Positions 29,087-42,259 of a stretch of DNA of 64,000 nucleotides are shown here, in pieces. This DNA is from Lasioglossum baleicum (lineage: Eukaryota; Arthropoda; Insecta; Hymenoptera; Halictidae). The notes beneath the pieces are model-generated. The model ran no database searches. It worked only from the letters and a program-made list of their open reading frames with translations, and was not told where the DNA came from. Made by a program: the position numbers and the translations under genes. Each line of letters begins with the position of its first letter. The first letter of the stretch is position 1. Where the stretch lies: NCBI RefSeq assembly GCF_051020765.1, contig NC_134934.1, positions 3,410,001-3,474,000 of the forward strand, in the 5' to 3' direction.

Positions 29087-32000
29087 TCTCTGCTGCGTCG
29101 CGTCGCACAGTGGGTCAAATCGACGCGCTAGCTGTTCATGGGCTAAAAAATCAAAGTCCTCATATCGATTTTTAACCCCTTAACCTACGATTTACTTTCC
29201 AAAAATTTTGGCCGAAATGCCCGTAATATTTTAGAAAATAAGTGATAAACACAATATCATTAATCATGTTTGTAGCCATCAGCGCAAGTAGAAATGCCCG
29301 GTAATAGACAGACACTCTGGTAATGTAAACAAAACACATTATAAGAAATTGTCTATTAAATTATATTTAAAATTTAGAATACTTTCTACTACATTTCCCA
29401 CTGGCAAAGAATAATTAATAAAGGATGCATCTTATTTTCTAACACCGGTGATCGTTGATATATAAAATTCCAGCAGGGACACGCGCTTCCGCCTAGCAAT
29501 GGACGCCTAATTGCGAGGAAAGCGCCAGATAGATGTGCCCGGCAGGCATATTTCACCTGTCAGGGAAACTTGTAGTTACCTAGTTGCATTTAGTGAGTTG
29601 GCGGCCGCGTTAATTATATACAAATTATTTTACGTAATTAAGTAGGTGTACGTTGCGAGGGATGCATTTATAATCGAAACGATGATTAAGGACGCCGCGC
29701 CGCACCGCGCCGACCTGGTGGCTCTCGTCGGTGAAATCGTAGTCGATGAATACACGGAAACCGTCACCCTCGTCAAGTGCGAATAACAAACCTAAATTTC
29801 AGGGAGAGGGGAGGAGAAAAATTCTTTATCCCTCTTTCCACGAACGTGTTTACGGCGCCGACCGCCGCTGTATATTTTTTCGCCCCACTTTCGCCGGAAT
29901 TTCTGATTTAAGAGTCTTTTTATTTGAACTTCGTCTTAGAACTCTCCTCAAAGGAAATTCTTCGGGAACTCGTTTCATTTCAGAACGGATTTCCTATAGC
30001 CTGCTCCTCGCTGACGGCCGAAGCTGTTTCTCACACAGGTTTTCTTCGGAATATAAGAATTAAGCCAACGTTATTAAACTTCTCGGCGCGACGCCGCCGC
30101 CGCCGCCGCGGGGATAGACGGTTACTTTTTCTCTACAGAGTGTCAAAATATAATTTCGTTTACCGTTTCCGGTCGTTCTCGTACAATTTTCCAGTGATTC
30201 ATCGCCACGGTTTGCCGCGTCTCGATTTCTTCCACTTTGTCCCGAAATTGTACGGTGCGGTTTCTATTTCAGAAACCATTAGGAGCGCGCGGAGTTCGCT
30301 AACGGTGACAGTACAACCGGCGACGGTTCGCTAAAAATTTCATCGCCCAATAATCCCGAACAATTTGTTGCAACCCGGTGTAATGATCGCGGAAACGTCG
30401 CCGCGATTTAATACACGTAAACAAACGGCCTAGAGCGAACGGGCCTTCCCCATGTATTTTCGACTGAACGTATGTGCCAAGATTCCGAACACGATGCTAG
30501 AACCTCGCAAATCCGGTGACCGATGAATTGGTGCTCGATGTGGGAAGCGGTTCAAAGCAACAGGTATTCCATTGTTTTAAGTGATCCGGCGCGGCCCGGC
30601 GCGGCTTCCGGGCGAATCTGAATGTCCAACCGCGTCTCGAGGACCGTTCCCGTGAAACTTCTGGAATTTGTTACTTCTTCTACGTTTACCACGAATTCTG
30701 TGGAAGACTGCTTCCGAAACGTGGCCAATGTTGAAAAACATTCAACAGTCGCTCTTACTTTCCACCGTTTTTCTTATCGAGACATCAAGGTAGATCTCAA
30801 ACGAGCCTGACAAAATCAGTTGTTTGTGTACGAAAATTGGAAGCTTGTAGAGCACCGTAGAAAATCGTAGTTTCCAGCATAACGGTGAACGAGACAAATA
30901 CTCTAAAATCGACGGGCTGCGTGCGGATCAAATTCCTTTGTCGTGGTATCGCTGTTACAGTGTTACCTGGTCCCAACGACCAACCGGGTTGCCCGTGTCA
31001 AATTGTGAGGCTTCCGGGAAGGGGCTCGCGCACGTGTTCATCGTCACAAATTGGACCACCCACGGCGGTGCCGTGTACATGCGTCATTTCGATAATTGGA
31101 TCGCACCGCGTTTTCCTTCGACGACGTTTTAGTGGGCCGCGAAGCAGCGTGGACGCGTCTGCACGGCCCGCTCCCTCGTTAGCGTGCGTTCGTTGACACG
31201 CGTCGACGAGCGTGCACGCACCAAACGCAGAAATTCGCTTGGCCGAGACTGACCGACGTGACGCGACCCGACGCAAGCTCCCGCTGCCATTGTTGCGGTG
31301 GAATTATTGTTGGAACACGTCTACACCTATTACGACTCGTCGTTCTCTGCTTTGTTTGCCCTGACACTTCCCAGAACGGGATTGTGTAACTATGTATTGT
31401 AATAATAAAACGCCGACACGGAGCACGTGCATTCGAACGTATAATCGAATGTGCATTTGTACTGGGCGTGGAACTTTCCTATTTGACTATCTTGTGGTAA
31501 TCCTTTCGGGCCCACAATATGTACACCATCTATGTTATGGACATTGTATTAAATAGGAAAACGTCATTCCTCAAACCTTGATTCCCCTTGCAAGAGTCTC
31601 CGCAAACCATTCCTCCGAGACCAATAGCTTACGAATAACATCTGGATATGAATCAGCGCGCGTTGCGCCGGTAGGTTACAAATACCCGGGGTAATGGAAC
31701 ACCATTGGAAACACCGGGCAAGATCGACTAACCGTTTGCAAATATTTCTGTTTCCATCGGCAATATATCATGTGGTGGCGACAACAAGGAGGAGAAGAAG
31801 AGAAGGTTTCCAGAATCCCGATGGTACATTTTCACCAGGAGGAGGTTGTCCGAGTGGCAGGAGTGTTGGCCGAGGGTGTGTCTTTTTCCGCTTTGCTGCC
31901 GCTGCGATGGAGTCCGCCAGCAAAGGGGAACAGGCCGACCCTCCCGCACCAGCGAAATAATATTCGACGACAGTGATTTATAAGGAACATCGTCGCGCCA

Positions 32001-35000
32001 TGGACCGAAGCAACTTTCTCCCCGATAAATCTCGTCAGGCCGGTAAGTCAGTTTTAAGGTGGCCGACTAGGCGATCGCTTCTTTCGCGCTGGCTACCGTT
32101 CAGCCGTTTGTCTCGATCCCCGCTTTTGCTTTTGCTTGGGCGGGGTGCTGTCGTTTGACTCCACTACCACGGATGATTTACAGTCTGACGACGGTGCTGG
32201 ACCTGGATATTGTCCGATCGGAAGAGGTTACACGCGTTCGTCGCTATCCCAATCGTTCTTTTGGGTCTAACAACGTTGGAAGGCACCGAGTTTGTGTACC
32301 GCTTCGTTTCGGACTCGTTGCGCGACTTTAGAGAGGACTGGACACGAGATTTTCCTATAGTTGGAACTGCAGAATTGTTCTCCAAATAAATTTCTTGCGA
32401 ATAAAAGATACAAACAGTGCTATGGTCTTATTCTAATTTATAATTTATACCGATGAACACTTAGTGTCTATTGATTTAATACTCAAATATTTAGATAAAT
32501 TCTGACTACCACGGGCACTACGATTCTTATAAAGTAAAATTCATTTCCATTTACAAATTCGATGAAAACTGTGCATTTTTCAAGTCCATTCTGAACATTT
32601 ATTTATGGGTTAAGAAGAAAGAAAATTTGGAGAATCGATTAGCAGGATTTACGATTGGAAAGAATGTTCTTTCCACTACTATATTCTTTGTAGTCAGGTT
32701 ATACTTCTGAAAGGCTAGCAAGGACACCATATTGAAACGGCCGCGGAGGCCATCTTGAGCAGCCACCGGACTTCCTACAATACAGCATCCTTGCTCAATA
32801 ATTCAAATAATCAATTTTAAAATGATCTTTTATAAAATATTTATCCATACATATTATATGTATGTATACATATCGATGCATACCGAACGCTATAATTCAT
32901 GTTACACGGCATTCCTTGACGTAAGACCGCTGAATATGCAACGTCCTCGTATTCGCAGCACTTTGCTCTTAATAAATGCATTCATTGTGAGTTTCGCGTG
33001 CGATCCAAGCCGGCCAGCGTTATTTCGCGCCAGACCGATATTAAATTCATAAATCGGCGACAGTCGCTGATTTATTAAACCCCGGATAGAATTATACCGT
33101 GGTGCACCGCGCGGTGATATTTAAAGGCTGCACGCGTTCCCGCGATTTTTTCGTATTTATTGTCGCGTCTCGCGTCTCGCGCCACACGCGATTCGATCTA
33201 TTTATCACGGCAACGCGGGCCTGACATTGCGACGTATTTGTGCCACGAACAAATCATATTAAGGAAGATCTGCGTCACGGTTAATTTGAAACGAAAGCGA
33301 ATGCAGCGTGACGGCTGCGAGGCGCCTGCGTTCGTGTTACCAAAAAGTAGAAAACATAAGCCAGTCGTACGCGATAATTGCAGGGATTCGTGATTATTGC
33401 ACGCCATTATGGCGGTTGACCGTGCGGAGAAACTTGTTCGATTATTCAAATAATTGGCATGCCTAATAGTTCCGCGTTCGATTTGAATCTTGCCATAAAC
33501 TCTACGGACTTTATATTCTTCGAGAAATTATATTTTACGAGTAGACTGCGGATCCTTATGCAAATTAAATATTGTCTATATTGATTACAAGAAAGGGGAG
33601 TTGCATAAAAATTAATTTCTTCTCTTCAAAATATTAATAGATTGTAAATAATCATTCTTCCATGAACGAGACCCAGTGAATGCCGGGCACTTCAAATTTC
33701 TAAGATGTTAACGTATGCGATGAATATTTTCACCGTTCGCGAAATTCCAGCTTCGCGGCCTACTTTTTCTGTTTCACCGACTTCCTCCTGCTAACCTAAA
33801 TCTAATTTGAGCTGCCGCGTTCGGCTTGTTTATCATTCTATTAATACCCACGTGTTTCCTATATCGGCACTCGTCACGTTCGCTAAACCAATGAGAAATT
33901 ACGCGCAACGGTATTACCGGATCTGAAAACGTTCGCCGCAGGTGTACAAGGTGCACACGTGGCTAGTGGTGTCTTATTAATATACAACGTAACTAGAACA
34001 AATCCTAAAAAAAGAAACAGTAAAGATATGATTTAAAACGTAGCATTATGACAATGAATATTTGTTTCTTTATGCGACGCGGCGCGGCTGCCGTGATGAA
34101 CAATCGACGAGGGTGAAAATATGATGCCCCAAACATAAATTTCAGTCTCGAACAAAAGAACGTTTCCCCAAGCGGTACCCTAAAATCTGGAAGTTATGCG
34201 ACGTGGTCCGACGTTCGTTTATTATCACGAACAGACTCCGTTTACTTTCTTTAATCCTGTTGCACTTCTCGCGTGAAATTTCTCGCAACGCTGGAAATCC
34301 TTCGAAACCAAGACCTTTCTCTACGATGGTGTGTAACTTGATACTTGATATATCAGATTATGAATAAAATTTCACCGACTGAATTAAAGCGAAAATAGTT
34401 GAGTGACACGAAAGGATTGTGCGGGCAATTATTTTCAGATTCGCACGAGGGTTGATCGAGGTTTATGGGAACGTTAAATAACGTCGTGCAGGAAAATCGC
34501 ACACGCGTGTCCTTTCGTTTTCGGTTCGGAGGCAGTATAACGGTCTGTAAACATAGTGTTTAACGCGTTCCGACATTCCAGCCATAAGTAACGCTGTCGA
34601 CGAACATCGATATAAAGATATTAGTAGGCCGGCCGCGGCCGGCGCGGCGCGGCATCGGGAAAACGAGGATCCGTTTACTCTTCGTGGATTACACGCGTTC
34701 GGCGGTTGCATTTGGCACAGATCGCAGTTTGCACAGCTGTTCCCCCTCCACCGTTCTCCGCGAAGACAAAGGCAATCGGATCTCCGGTCGATATCGCCGG
34801 GTCGATTCGCGAATCGAGTCTCTATTGCGGGAGGATGATGTCAGCCGCGGGAGGTCTTACAGAAATACATATTATCGGTTACCCTGATCGGTTTAATATC
34901 GTAATGGAGAAGCGGCTAGCCGCTGTCGCGAATTTAATGTAATTGAATCGAGACGAGGATGTTTGTTCTTCCGTCCGATGTCTTAGGATGGTTAGGCTAA

Positions 35001-35566
35001 GCGTGTCGGGGGGGGGTTGGGCCAGACAAGTATGCTGTTAGGATGACGGAAAATAAGTGGACGATCGCCATTCGTGTCCGAGGGATGTTACGATATTATT
35101 TGCTGGCTCGGCTGATAAATAACTTCCTCCTTCTGAATTTATGTCTGCTTATGACTGAACATTGATTTATCACGCGCGCTCTAGAGTAAGTACCTACTAT
35201 TTAGCGCTTCTTGACTCGAATGTTTTTCCTGAGACTGTTGTTTAATGTTTTATTCATTATTATTGAATAATGAACGGATGCTGGTTCAGTCTAATATTAA
35301 TGCTTGTAATAGCGACAATCTTGAAACAGACGATTCAAGAGCAATTTTTAGAACAAAGTTTCTACATAGTATCCAGATTAATCATTTTTTAAGTATTTAT
35401 CATAAGATTATTAATTTGCCAAATTTATCATTATGATTAATCATTTTATAGTAGATACAATTTAGAATAGAATGAAGACAAAGTGTAATGTATGTTACAG
35501 AATTATGAAAGGATCAAAGAATATTTTACGTGGCCCCTCCTTTAAATTATTGCACACATTTTTATT
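29087..35566. other. Gene-free CpG-rich interval III
   Basis: No supported genes. Noted: a TTAACCCCTTAACCTACGA piggyBac-like end near 29173; GC motifs at 29693-29712, 30586-30605, 34075-34088 and 34627-34653; a TAGACTG-family left end at 33543 (no matching right end); a G run near 35010-35017. ORFs overlap in many frames and have no domain. Confidence 0.4.
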
Positions 35567-35588
35567 TTCTAAACAGATCCGCAGTCTA
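35567..35588. repeat. Right-end fragment of a TAGACTG-family MITE
   Basis: TTTTATTTTCTAAACAGATC followed by CGCAGTCTA matches the right terminus of the GALE and HAP40 copies. No left end was found upstream, so it is truncated. Confidence 0.5.
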
Positions 35589-35918
35589 GCGATTATCTGA
35601 CATAGACAAAAAATCTCCGGAATTGCGTCGAAATGAGCAGATTGAAATAGAAGATCCGACCAAATAAATATTGAACAAAATAGTCGCGGCTATGATCGTA
35701 AAAGTAGTTACGAAATCGACACAGCAGTAGAATGCTTGCATCGTGGGGCAGTTACGAGCGGGCGCGGTGATAAAGATAAATATGAATGTAACGCAAGTGT
35801 GAAATATAATAATGAGGAAGCTGCAAAGCATAAAGCAGTAGTCGGAAATAGAATTCTGGACGAACCTGCATAATATAGTTCTGAAAACCGTCTGCGTCGC
35901 ATCGCGAGCAATTCCCAC
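35586..35918 (-). CDS. Unrecognised 110-aa ORF with two hydrophobic segments (doubtful)
   Basis: Minus-strand ORF with Cys-rich hydrophobic stretches at about residues 29-52 (FMLCSFLIIIFHTCVTFIFI) and 68-95. Its stop codon TAG is made by the CTA of a MITE terminus at 35586-35588, so the reading frame may once have gone further. Two other frames are also open here, which weakens the case. No family recognised; it could be chance. Confidence 0.18.
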   Translation of the reverse strand: MGIARDATQTVFRTILCRFVQNSISDYCFMLCSFLIIIFHTCVTFIFIFITAPARNCPTMQAFYCCVDFVTTFTIIAATILFNIYLVGSSISICSFRRNSGDFLSMSDNR

Positions 35919-37080
35919 GACGATCTAACGCGTTGCGATGGTACAATGTCTTGCGACGACGAGCTGGGCGTGATGAGAAGTTGAACGCTCGGCGAAATCG
36001 CCGACATTTCACTGGCAAGGCGAACACTCGGAGCGTGTTCGCGGAAACTTTGGAATTGCTAGCTCGCGAACCTGAAAACGCCCTCCGACGGCCAGAATTT
36101 TTAGCTTCTGGATTCCCTGACGAATTCCGTCTGCGGAATCGACAAATTCTATGAATTAATCTATTTTCTGAATTTTTTAAACGCGACTTTTGTGCTTCAA
36201 TTTAAAGGGCAACTTGTGGTTGGAGTTTATACAGACAGAAGTTTAGAACAAATGTTAGTAAACGCGAAGGTTGGCACAAGTCTGTGCAATGTCTGACTTC
36301 TTTCTGTTGTCCAAATTGGATTTGTTGAAATTGTCAATGTATACATGATCCGCAATTTCTTCTTTCAAAGTGTCCATCTAATGGGAACGAAGCGCTATCC
36401 TAGGACCTCCTGAGCAACTACTGTTGACGAGCGTTAAACGATTAAGGAAAGAGTGAAAAAATTTGTTTTACAATTTTTGTTTTACACGAAGAGCGATTAC
36501 AGGAGTTGGATAAATTAATAGACTCCGTTATTCGAGGAAAGGGGCCGATTTCCTTGGCCGTTGGTATTCCCGAGCGAGCCGACCAGTGTCGATTCAGACA
36601 CGAGCTCATCCACTCGAGGACAGACTCTGCTCGTTATCCGGCCGGAAGGAGACACATGGCCACCCTCGCCTGACAGAGACCGATGTCGGTGTAAAGCGTT
36701 TTGCTTCAGGCCGCGTTCGCCGTCACTCACTTTCACTCTCTTCGCACCGTGTTTCCTTTCGCGAATGCTCGTAAAATATGAGCGGCTTCCGAGTCCCACG
36801 CCCGCCCGTTAAAGGCTGATCCTCCGCAGAATTCTGCGGAACCCGTCGTTTGCCACTTCATCATGACAATCCGAGTCGCGGCGCGGATAAGGTCATTAGA
36901 ATTCTACGTTTCCGGCATCTCGACCTCGCTACGGTATTCCCCTCGTTACAATTTCGCGCACTCGCTGCGAAAGATTTTGCGAGACGTTTTGTTTTCTCAG
37001 GTTTTGTTCTCATAAGATTAACAATCCTATGTCAATCTTTGATCACGATTACTCTTTAACTTTATTTTTAATTTAATTAA
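35919..37080. other. Gene-free interval IV
   Basis: CpG-rich at 35.9-36.1 and 36.5-36.9 kb, AT-rich after 37.0 kb. No supported gene, RNA or repeat. Confidence 0.35.
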
Positions 37081-37436
37081 TAACCATATAGATTGTACCT
37101 CTCTCCTTATGCAAATCAATGTTTACGCACCTGAACGAGCTTTGAGATCTCGAGCAGGTTTTCAAACACTTAAATGCAAATCCACATATGGATTAACAAA
37201 TCCTATAAATCGAATTATTGCGAATTCCAACACTCTATATAATAGTATTGACTATTTTAATGGGTCGTTACAAACTTTAAAAAAAAAATTACGCAGTATT
37301 AACTCATAATATCAGTACCTTTATACCAATAGTTTTTTTTTCTTTTATGCATGTCCTTTCTTAGTAATTTATGTTAAGTCTTTATTCTATTGTAAATGGA
37401 CCTCGGTCCGTGCATAATAAATAATAATAATAATAA
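37081..37436 (+). mobile_element. 3' end of a 5'-truncated non-LTR retrotransposon (LINE)
   Basis: An ORF ending at 37309 resembles the C-terminal tail after the reverse-transcriptase domain of insect LINEs (YGLTNPINRIIANSNTLYNS then DYFNGSLQTLKKKL). It is followed by a short 3' UTR and a tail of AAT repeats (37419-37441), the typical LINE terminus. The 5' boundary is approximate, and the clade (jockey-, R1- or I-like) cannot be decided from this piece. Confidence 0.6.
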
Positions 37437-37441
37437 TAATT

Positions 37442-38380
37442 TAAATTCTCGAAGCCACATTCAGACGCAACTACAGTTTCGATATGCGCGTCTCGGTAAA
37501 TAACTTCGATGAAAATCGATGATGGAAATTAGCTTATTAATTTGTTCGGAAGCAAAGATCCGCGTGCGATCGTTCGATCCTCGATTTTTCTATGTAAGTT
37601 TCTCTCCCGTTGTTTCATGTCGTAGGTAGAATGGCGCGAGTTCTTCGAGCGATCGCTTTCGACGCAGATCGTTGGCGAGCTCAGTCGCGGGTGAAATAGA
37701 GCGACAACGCGACAAACTAATTGCATTTCGCTCGGGCCATTCTGAGAGCGGCCTGAACGTTGAATGTCGACGAGCGAGCGGATCTCGTTTATCCCGTCCT
37801 CTCGCTCGTCAACGCGAAACCGTCCCTTCCGCGGAACGTGTGTAAATGCATAGACGGCATTCCGTATTCGACAAGTTTACGATCCACTTTATGGACACCG
37901 GGGGGTCCGCGAGCGATGGAAACGGCGGGAAGGGTGGAAACGACTACGATCTCGGTCACCGGAAGGTATGAATGCCCCATTAATGTTAACGACATCGGTC
38001 GAGTATCACGAGGAATCGTAAAGGAGACAAAGCACACACGTCGGACGTTTCACTACACCTTTTCCCACCACGCCGGTTCAATGAAGATCCTCTGTAGACA
38101 GCCGGAAATCCAATTCTATTGTCTTGCCGAACCAGCCCTGTCCACCATTTCTTCAAATCGATATATTCTCATGAAATCAGAAGTTCGCTGACATATTCAA
38201 CAATTTCTTCAAAAATTGAAGAACTGATTCGTAAACCGTGGTTACAGTACATTAAAAAATATTCACCGACATTACTTGTTCAAGTTTTGTATTATTCATT
38301 TAGCTGGACGTCGAACAGAAGGTATAAATAACACCACGAAAATAGTTTTTGACGACTTTCAAACGTCCTTGGTTACCTTT
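37442..38380. other. Gene-free interval V
   Basis: CpG-rich around 37.6-38.0 kb, otherwise mixed. ORFs up to 143 aa occur but overlap others and have no domain. Confidence 0.35.
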
Positions 38381-38384
38381 ATGA

Positions 38385-39270
38385 TGTTACGAGCCGAGGT
38401 TCAGGCAGCTATGCGGGAACCGAGGGTAGTTTGGATTTAGAGATTTTGGGTCAAGGTAGGAAGGGTACACGTGGGACTAGTCAATGTCTATTTCATCACT
38501 GGATCGCCTCGTGTGGAACACGGGAGTGGACTAGCCGATGTCTATCTCACCATCGGGTCGCCACTATAAAGGTACACGTAGGACTAGCCGATGTCTATCT
38601 CACCATCGGGTCGCCTCGTGTGTGGAATATGGAAAAGTGGACTAGCCGATGTCTATTTCACCACCGGGTCGCACTATATAGGATAGGGTCGTGGTTCCGC
38701 TGTCTCGTAACTTATTGATTTGAATAGATACACCTTGAGCGGCAAAGGTGTATCGTCATAGGATACTAGCTGCTGGAAAATCGAAAAGGAATGTGCTTAA
38801 TGGAAATGAACTCCGAATGGAGTAATACAAATAATATATTTATTATTCTTGATTATAAATGGGAGATACAATGGTTAGTGTAATGTGTCGCGGTTTCACG
38901 GACTAACGCTCTCAGTTTTAACGCACCAAGAAATGCGGGAGCGATCTACTACAGAGTGGTCGACAAGGACTTTAACACCCGATCTTGCTCGAAGTGACTT
39001 TCGTCATGGAACGATACGTACTGCGCGTATTCACTTGAATCAACCCAACGAATAAGAGGGATCTATGCCCTAATGTAGTACCCAAAATCGAGCCTAAGCA
39101 ATGGTGGGGGCCACGTGCTACTTCCTATTAGAACTGAATTCTTAGAAATTATGTAACTTGCTGCATCGCTTGCAAGAGCCCCACTATGGTCCAATTTCGA
39201 GTGAGCCCTTTGTTCTTAAATAGGCCCTCTGTTTCGACACATATTTCCAGTCGCGTCCGCATACGTAACA
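38385..39270 (+). mobile_element. Solo LTR (886 bp) with U3-like tandem repeats
   Basis: Begins TGTTACGAGCC and ends GCATACGTAACA, with the terminal inverted TGTTACG/CGTAACA usual for LTRs, and is flanked by a 4-bp duplication ATGA (38381-38384 and 39271-39274). No gag or pol ORF is present, so it fits a solo LTR left by recombination. Four tandem units precede a TATA-like ACTATATAGG (about 38673-38682), the layout of a U3 enhancer and promoter. Orientation + is inferred from this. Superfamily (gypsy- or BEL-like) is undetermined. Confidence 0.65.
38474..38680 (+). repeat. Four-unit tandem repeat inside the solo LTR
   Basis: Units start at 38474, 38528, 38581 and 38639 with the core GGACTAGCCGATGTCTATCT. 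Spacers alternate (CTCGTGTGGAA-type after units 1 and 3; ACTATAAAGG / ACTATATAGG after units 2 and 4), so the higher-order period is about 107-111 bp, duplicated once. Confidence 0.85.
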
Positions 39271-39274
39271 ATGA

Positions 39275-40432
39275 CAAAAATTTCATAAAATTCAGGCTGA
39301 ACTAGTTTCGGGTTTAAATATGTTAAAACTGGGCTCGCATCGATGGCTCCAATGAATATTATCATTCGAAAGTATCAAACACGATCTCGATTCGGATGCC
39401 TCTATCGTCACACCATATAAATTATATATTACATAGCAAACACGACATTAACGACACGAGCGGCACAAGAGGAATACCGTAGAATCGGCGCGGCACAGTT
39501 TACAGCAAGTAGAATCAGCAACCAACGAACAGACAAGTCAGCCGATCCATATTCAGTGGCACAGTTACCCGGTGAAAGTATTGCAGAGTGTAATAATAAA
39601 TATAGTGTTCGTCACGTGCAATGAGATCGCAAGATTAATGATGTGCATGCGAGATTGCGTTCTGCGGATGCAATGCCAGTGGAATGTGAACGCCAGCTGT
39701 TTCCCCGATTCGAAGCCAAATCTATTACGTGCTGAAAAACCTACTGAAATAGCGCTTTACTAAAACCAGCTTCTTCTTGTCGGCATTTTAACTCGCTTGA
39801 GATCGAGCAGCAAGAGCAAGCGATCATTTCGAGGAGGCATTTGCGAGTTCGCGGATTAACTTTCGTGACAGATTAGGGGAGCAGAGGCATTCGTGTTCCC
39901 CGAGCAAAGTGGCTACGCAAAGTGTACACAATGTTGGTAGAGGCAGCCAATAACTGTCCGAGCGGCGAGACCGCCTTCGAATTCCGCCGATTCCGAGATC
40001 GTCGTCGAATTCCACGGGACACCGTAACATAGATCACGCGGCACAGACGGCGAGTCTAATCGAATCTTTAAACGGCGCGGCGCGGCGGCCAGACTCCATA
40101 TTTACCGACGCTGTTAGCAGACGCCCGCGCTATCAATCATTCCGAGTGCGTAATTAGAGGCACGCGAGTCTCGCCGAGAGGTCTTTTTTCAACGCCCCCG
40201 GTCACGGGGCTGCAATTTACTTTGTCGCGACACCGAGAGCCGCACGCAAATGTTATACATTGTTTGGAACCGCGCGTGCTCCACTGTACCACGGCTCTAT
40301 GCTTTTTTTACGCCTCGTCGTTTCAAAGATGGAGGAGTAGATGAGACGTGCACGTTTTAGGACGCTGGGAGATGTTCCCAGAGCGTCTGCGGTCAAACCG
40401 GCGCGGCGCGGCGGCTCAAGTCGCATTCTCGC
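39275..40432. other. Gene-free interval VI
   Basis: Mixed composition; GC motifs at 40073-40090 and 40398-40415. No supported gene or RNA. Confidence 0.35.
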
Positions 40433-40438
40433 TTATTA

Positions 40439-40949
40439 CACTGTCCAACAAATTTCAACTTTTTTTATGATTTCAATATACTGTTGGGTCCTTCTCATAG
40501 AGTTTTTTGCGCTGATTCCGAATCTGTCCTTAATTTTGCTCCTATACGGCACAGTTTTTGAAAAACATGGCTTTGAAAAAAAAAACATATTTTTCAACTT
40601 TAAACAAATATTGTGATGGTATTATAAAAGATATTGAATTGTTCTTTACAGCAAAAGATTCTGTAGACATTCCCGAATACAATGATATCCAATATTAATA
40701 CATTATGATTGTTTAAACATGTTCGGGAATGTCTACAGAATCTTTTGCTGTAAAGAACAATTCAATATCTTTTATAATAACATCACAATATTTGTTTAAA
40801 GTTGAAAAATATGTTTTTTTTTTCAAAGCCATGTTTCTCAAAAACTGTGCGTATAGGAGCAAAATTAAGGACAGATTCGGAATCAGCGCAAAAAACTCTA
40901 TAAGAAGGACCCAACAGTATATTGAAAACAAATTTGGTGTTGGACAGTG
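40439..40949. mobile_element. 511-bp palindromic (fold-back) element
   Basis: Left arm 40439-40677 and right arm 40722-40949 are near-perfect inverted copies around a 44-bp centre. Termini are CACTGTCCAAC and its reverse, flanked by a 6-bp direct repeat TTATTA (40433-40438 and 40950-40955) that looks like a target duplication. The inner ~200 bp of each arm are almost identical; only the outermost 40 bp differ more. It has no coding capacity of its own. Confidence 0.85.
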
Positions 40950-40955
40950 TTATTA

Positions 40956-42259
40956 CCGTCGTGTTAACACGCCCGCGACCGACGCGTATCGCGCAAACAC
41001 CGAAAATACCTGCAAAGCCGAGCAAAACTATCGTAAAGTTCAAGCTTAACCCTTGGCAGCCCTATGGCGAGCCAGACAAAAACATGTTGGAAAAAGCAGG
41101 AACGTTTGTCCGTTTGACGCTTTACGTTCGATTCTTATGCGGAGAAACATTAGCCTAAAGCCTCGTCTCCGCTGTCGAATCTCCTCGTGACGATTGAGAG
41201 CCGAGCTGGCGAGCATTTCAGCCGTATCTCTCGAGTGGGATCACAGCGCTAGCCAGTGTGGCACGAGTTCTAAATAACATGTCTATATTGTCGCGAAATA
41301 GTCTGTGCAACGGTGTCCTGCCAGAAATTATTCGCCACAGAACGGACTTGTTTGCGACTTCGAGAAGTCACTCGGAGTTTGTCTGCAAGGTGCGGCTGGT
41401 ATGTTGGTAATAAACGACACCATGAACTGCCCGTGTATGGTCGTTAGCAGTTTCAGAGGCTGTTAGCCGTTACATCCAATTCGCGAATACACGACCCACT
41501 TGGAATTTTCCCCGATTTTCAAAGGGAATCTTAAGAGAACTTGACACGTGTCTTTTGATCGTGGCGTGGTTGGCTTTCGGACTTGAACCGATAATTCTAC
41601 GTCGGCTTAACGCGTTGCGTGCAAGCTTCGGTACAGGGTGTTCGCGTATCACGCTGGCGCTTTCGATACGAGTTAAGTACGGTTTGTGCCTCTGGTCCAT
41701 TTATGGCCCAGTTATGGCACAGTTATGGCTCGCTCAAGTACTATTCGCTGCTTTTCAAGTGGAGTAAAGGCTGATTTACATTTGCCTTTTAGTTACGGCG
41801 TGATCGCGCGTCCTTCTAATGTGTTCATGAAATACGACTGTGTTGCTAATGGATAAATTAATCGTATGTTTATCTCACACAGATGCCGTCGAAGTCTTCC
41901 ACGCTCGCGATCATTGCTTAGATTTACCAACACAAAGGTATGTACTGTATTAATAACAATTGCAATATCGCTTGCGTTGGAACACAAATCACAGCAATCG
42001 GGTAATGCGATCGCTAGACTGCGGCTCTTATGCGTTTATAGCAAAAATTAGTAGCCGCAGTTTAAAACGGTAGGAAGGTTTAAATTATTTCGAAACACCA
42101 ATGTATTACTTTCAACTAGTTGAAATGATTAAAGTAAAAATCAAATATCTATGGGATTTCTTCAAGGTATTATAAAAACAGGATTCTTCTTTCAAGAAAA
42201 GACTGAAAATTTGTCAAGCTTTCCGCGGGCTTGAATTATTCCTCCTGATTACTTAAGAC
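40956..42259. other. Gene-free interval VII with a MITE left end
   Basis: No supported gene. A TAGACTG-family left end (TAGACTGCGGCTCTTATGCG) begins at 42015 and can be followed to about 42150, where homology is lost. Confidence 0.4.
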
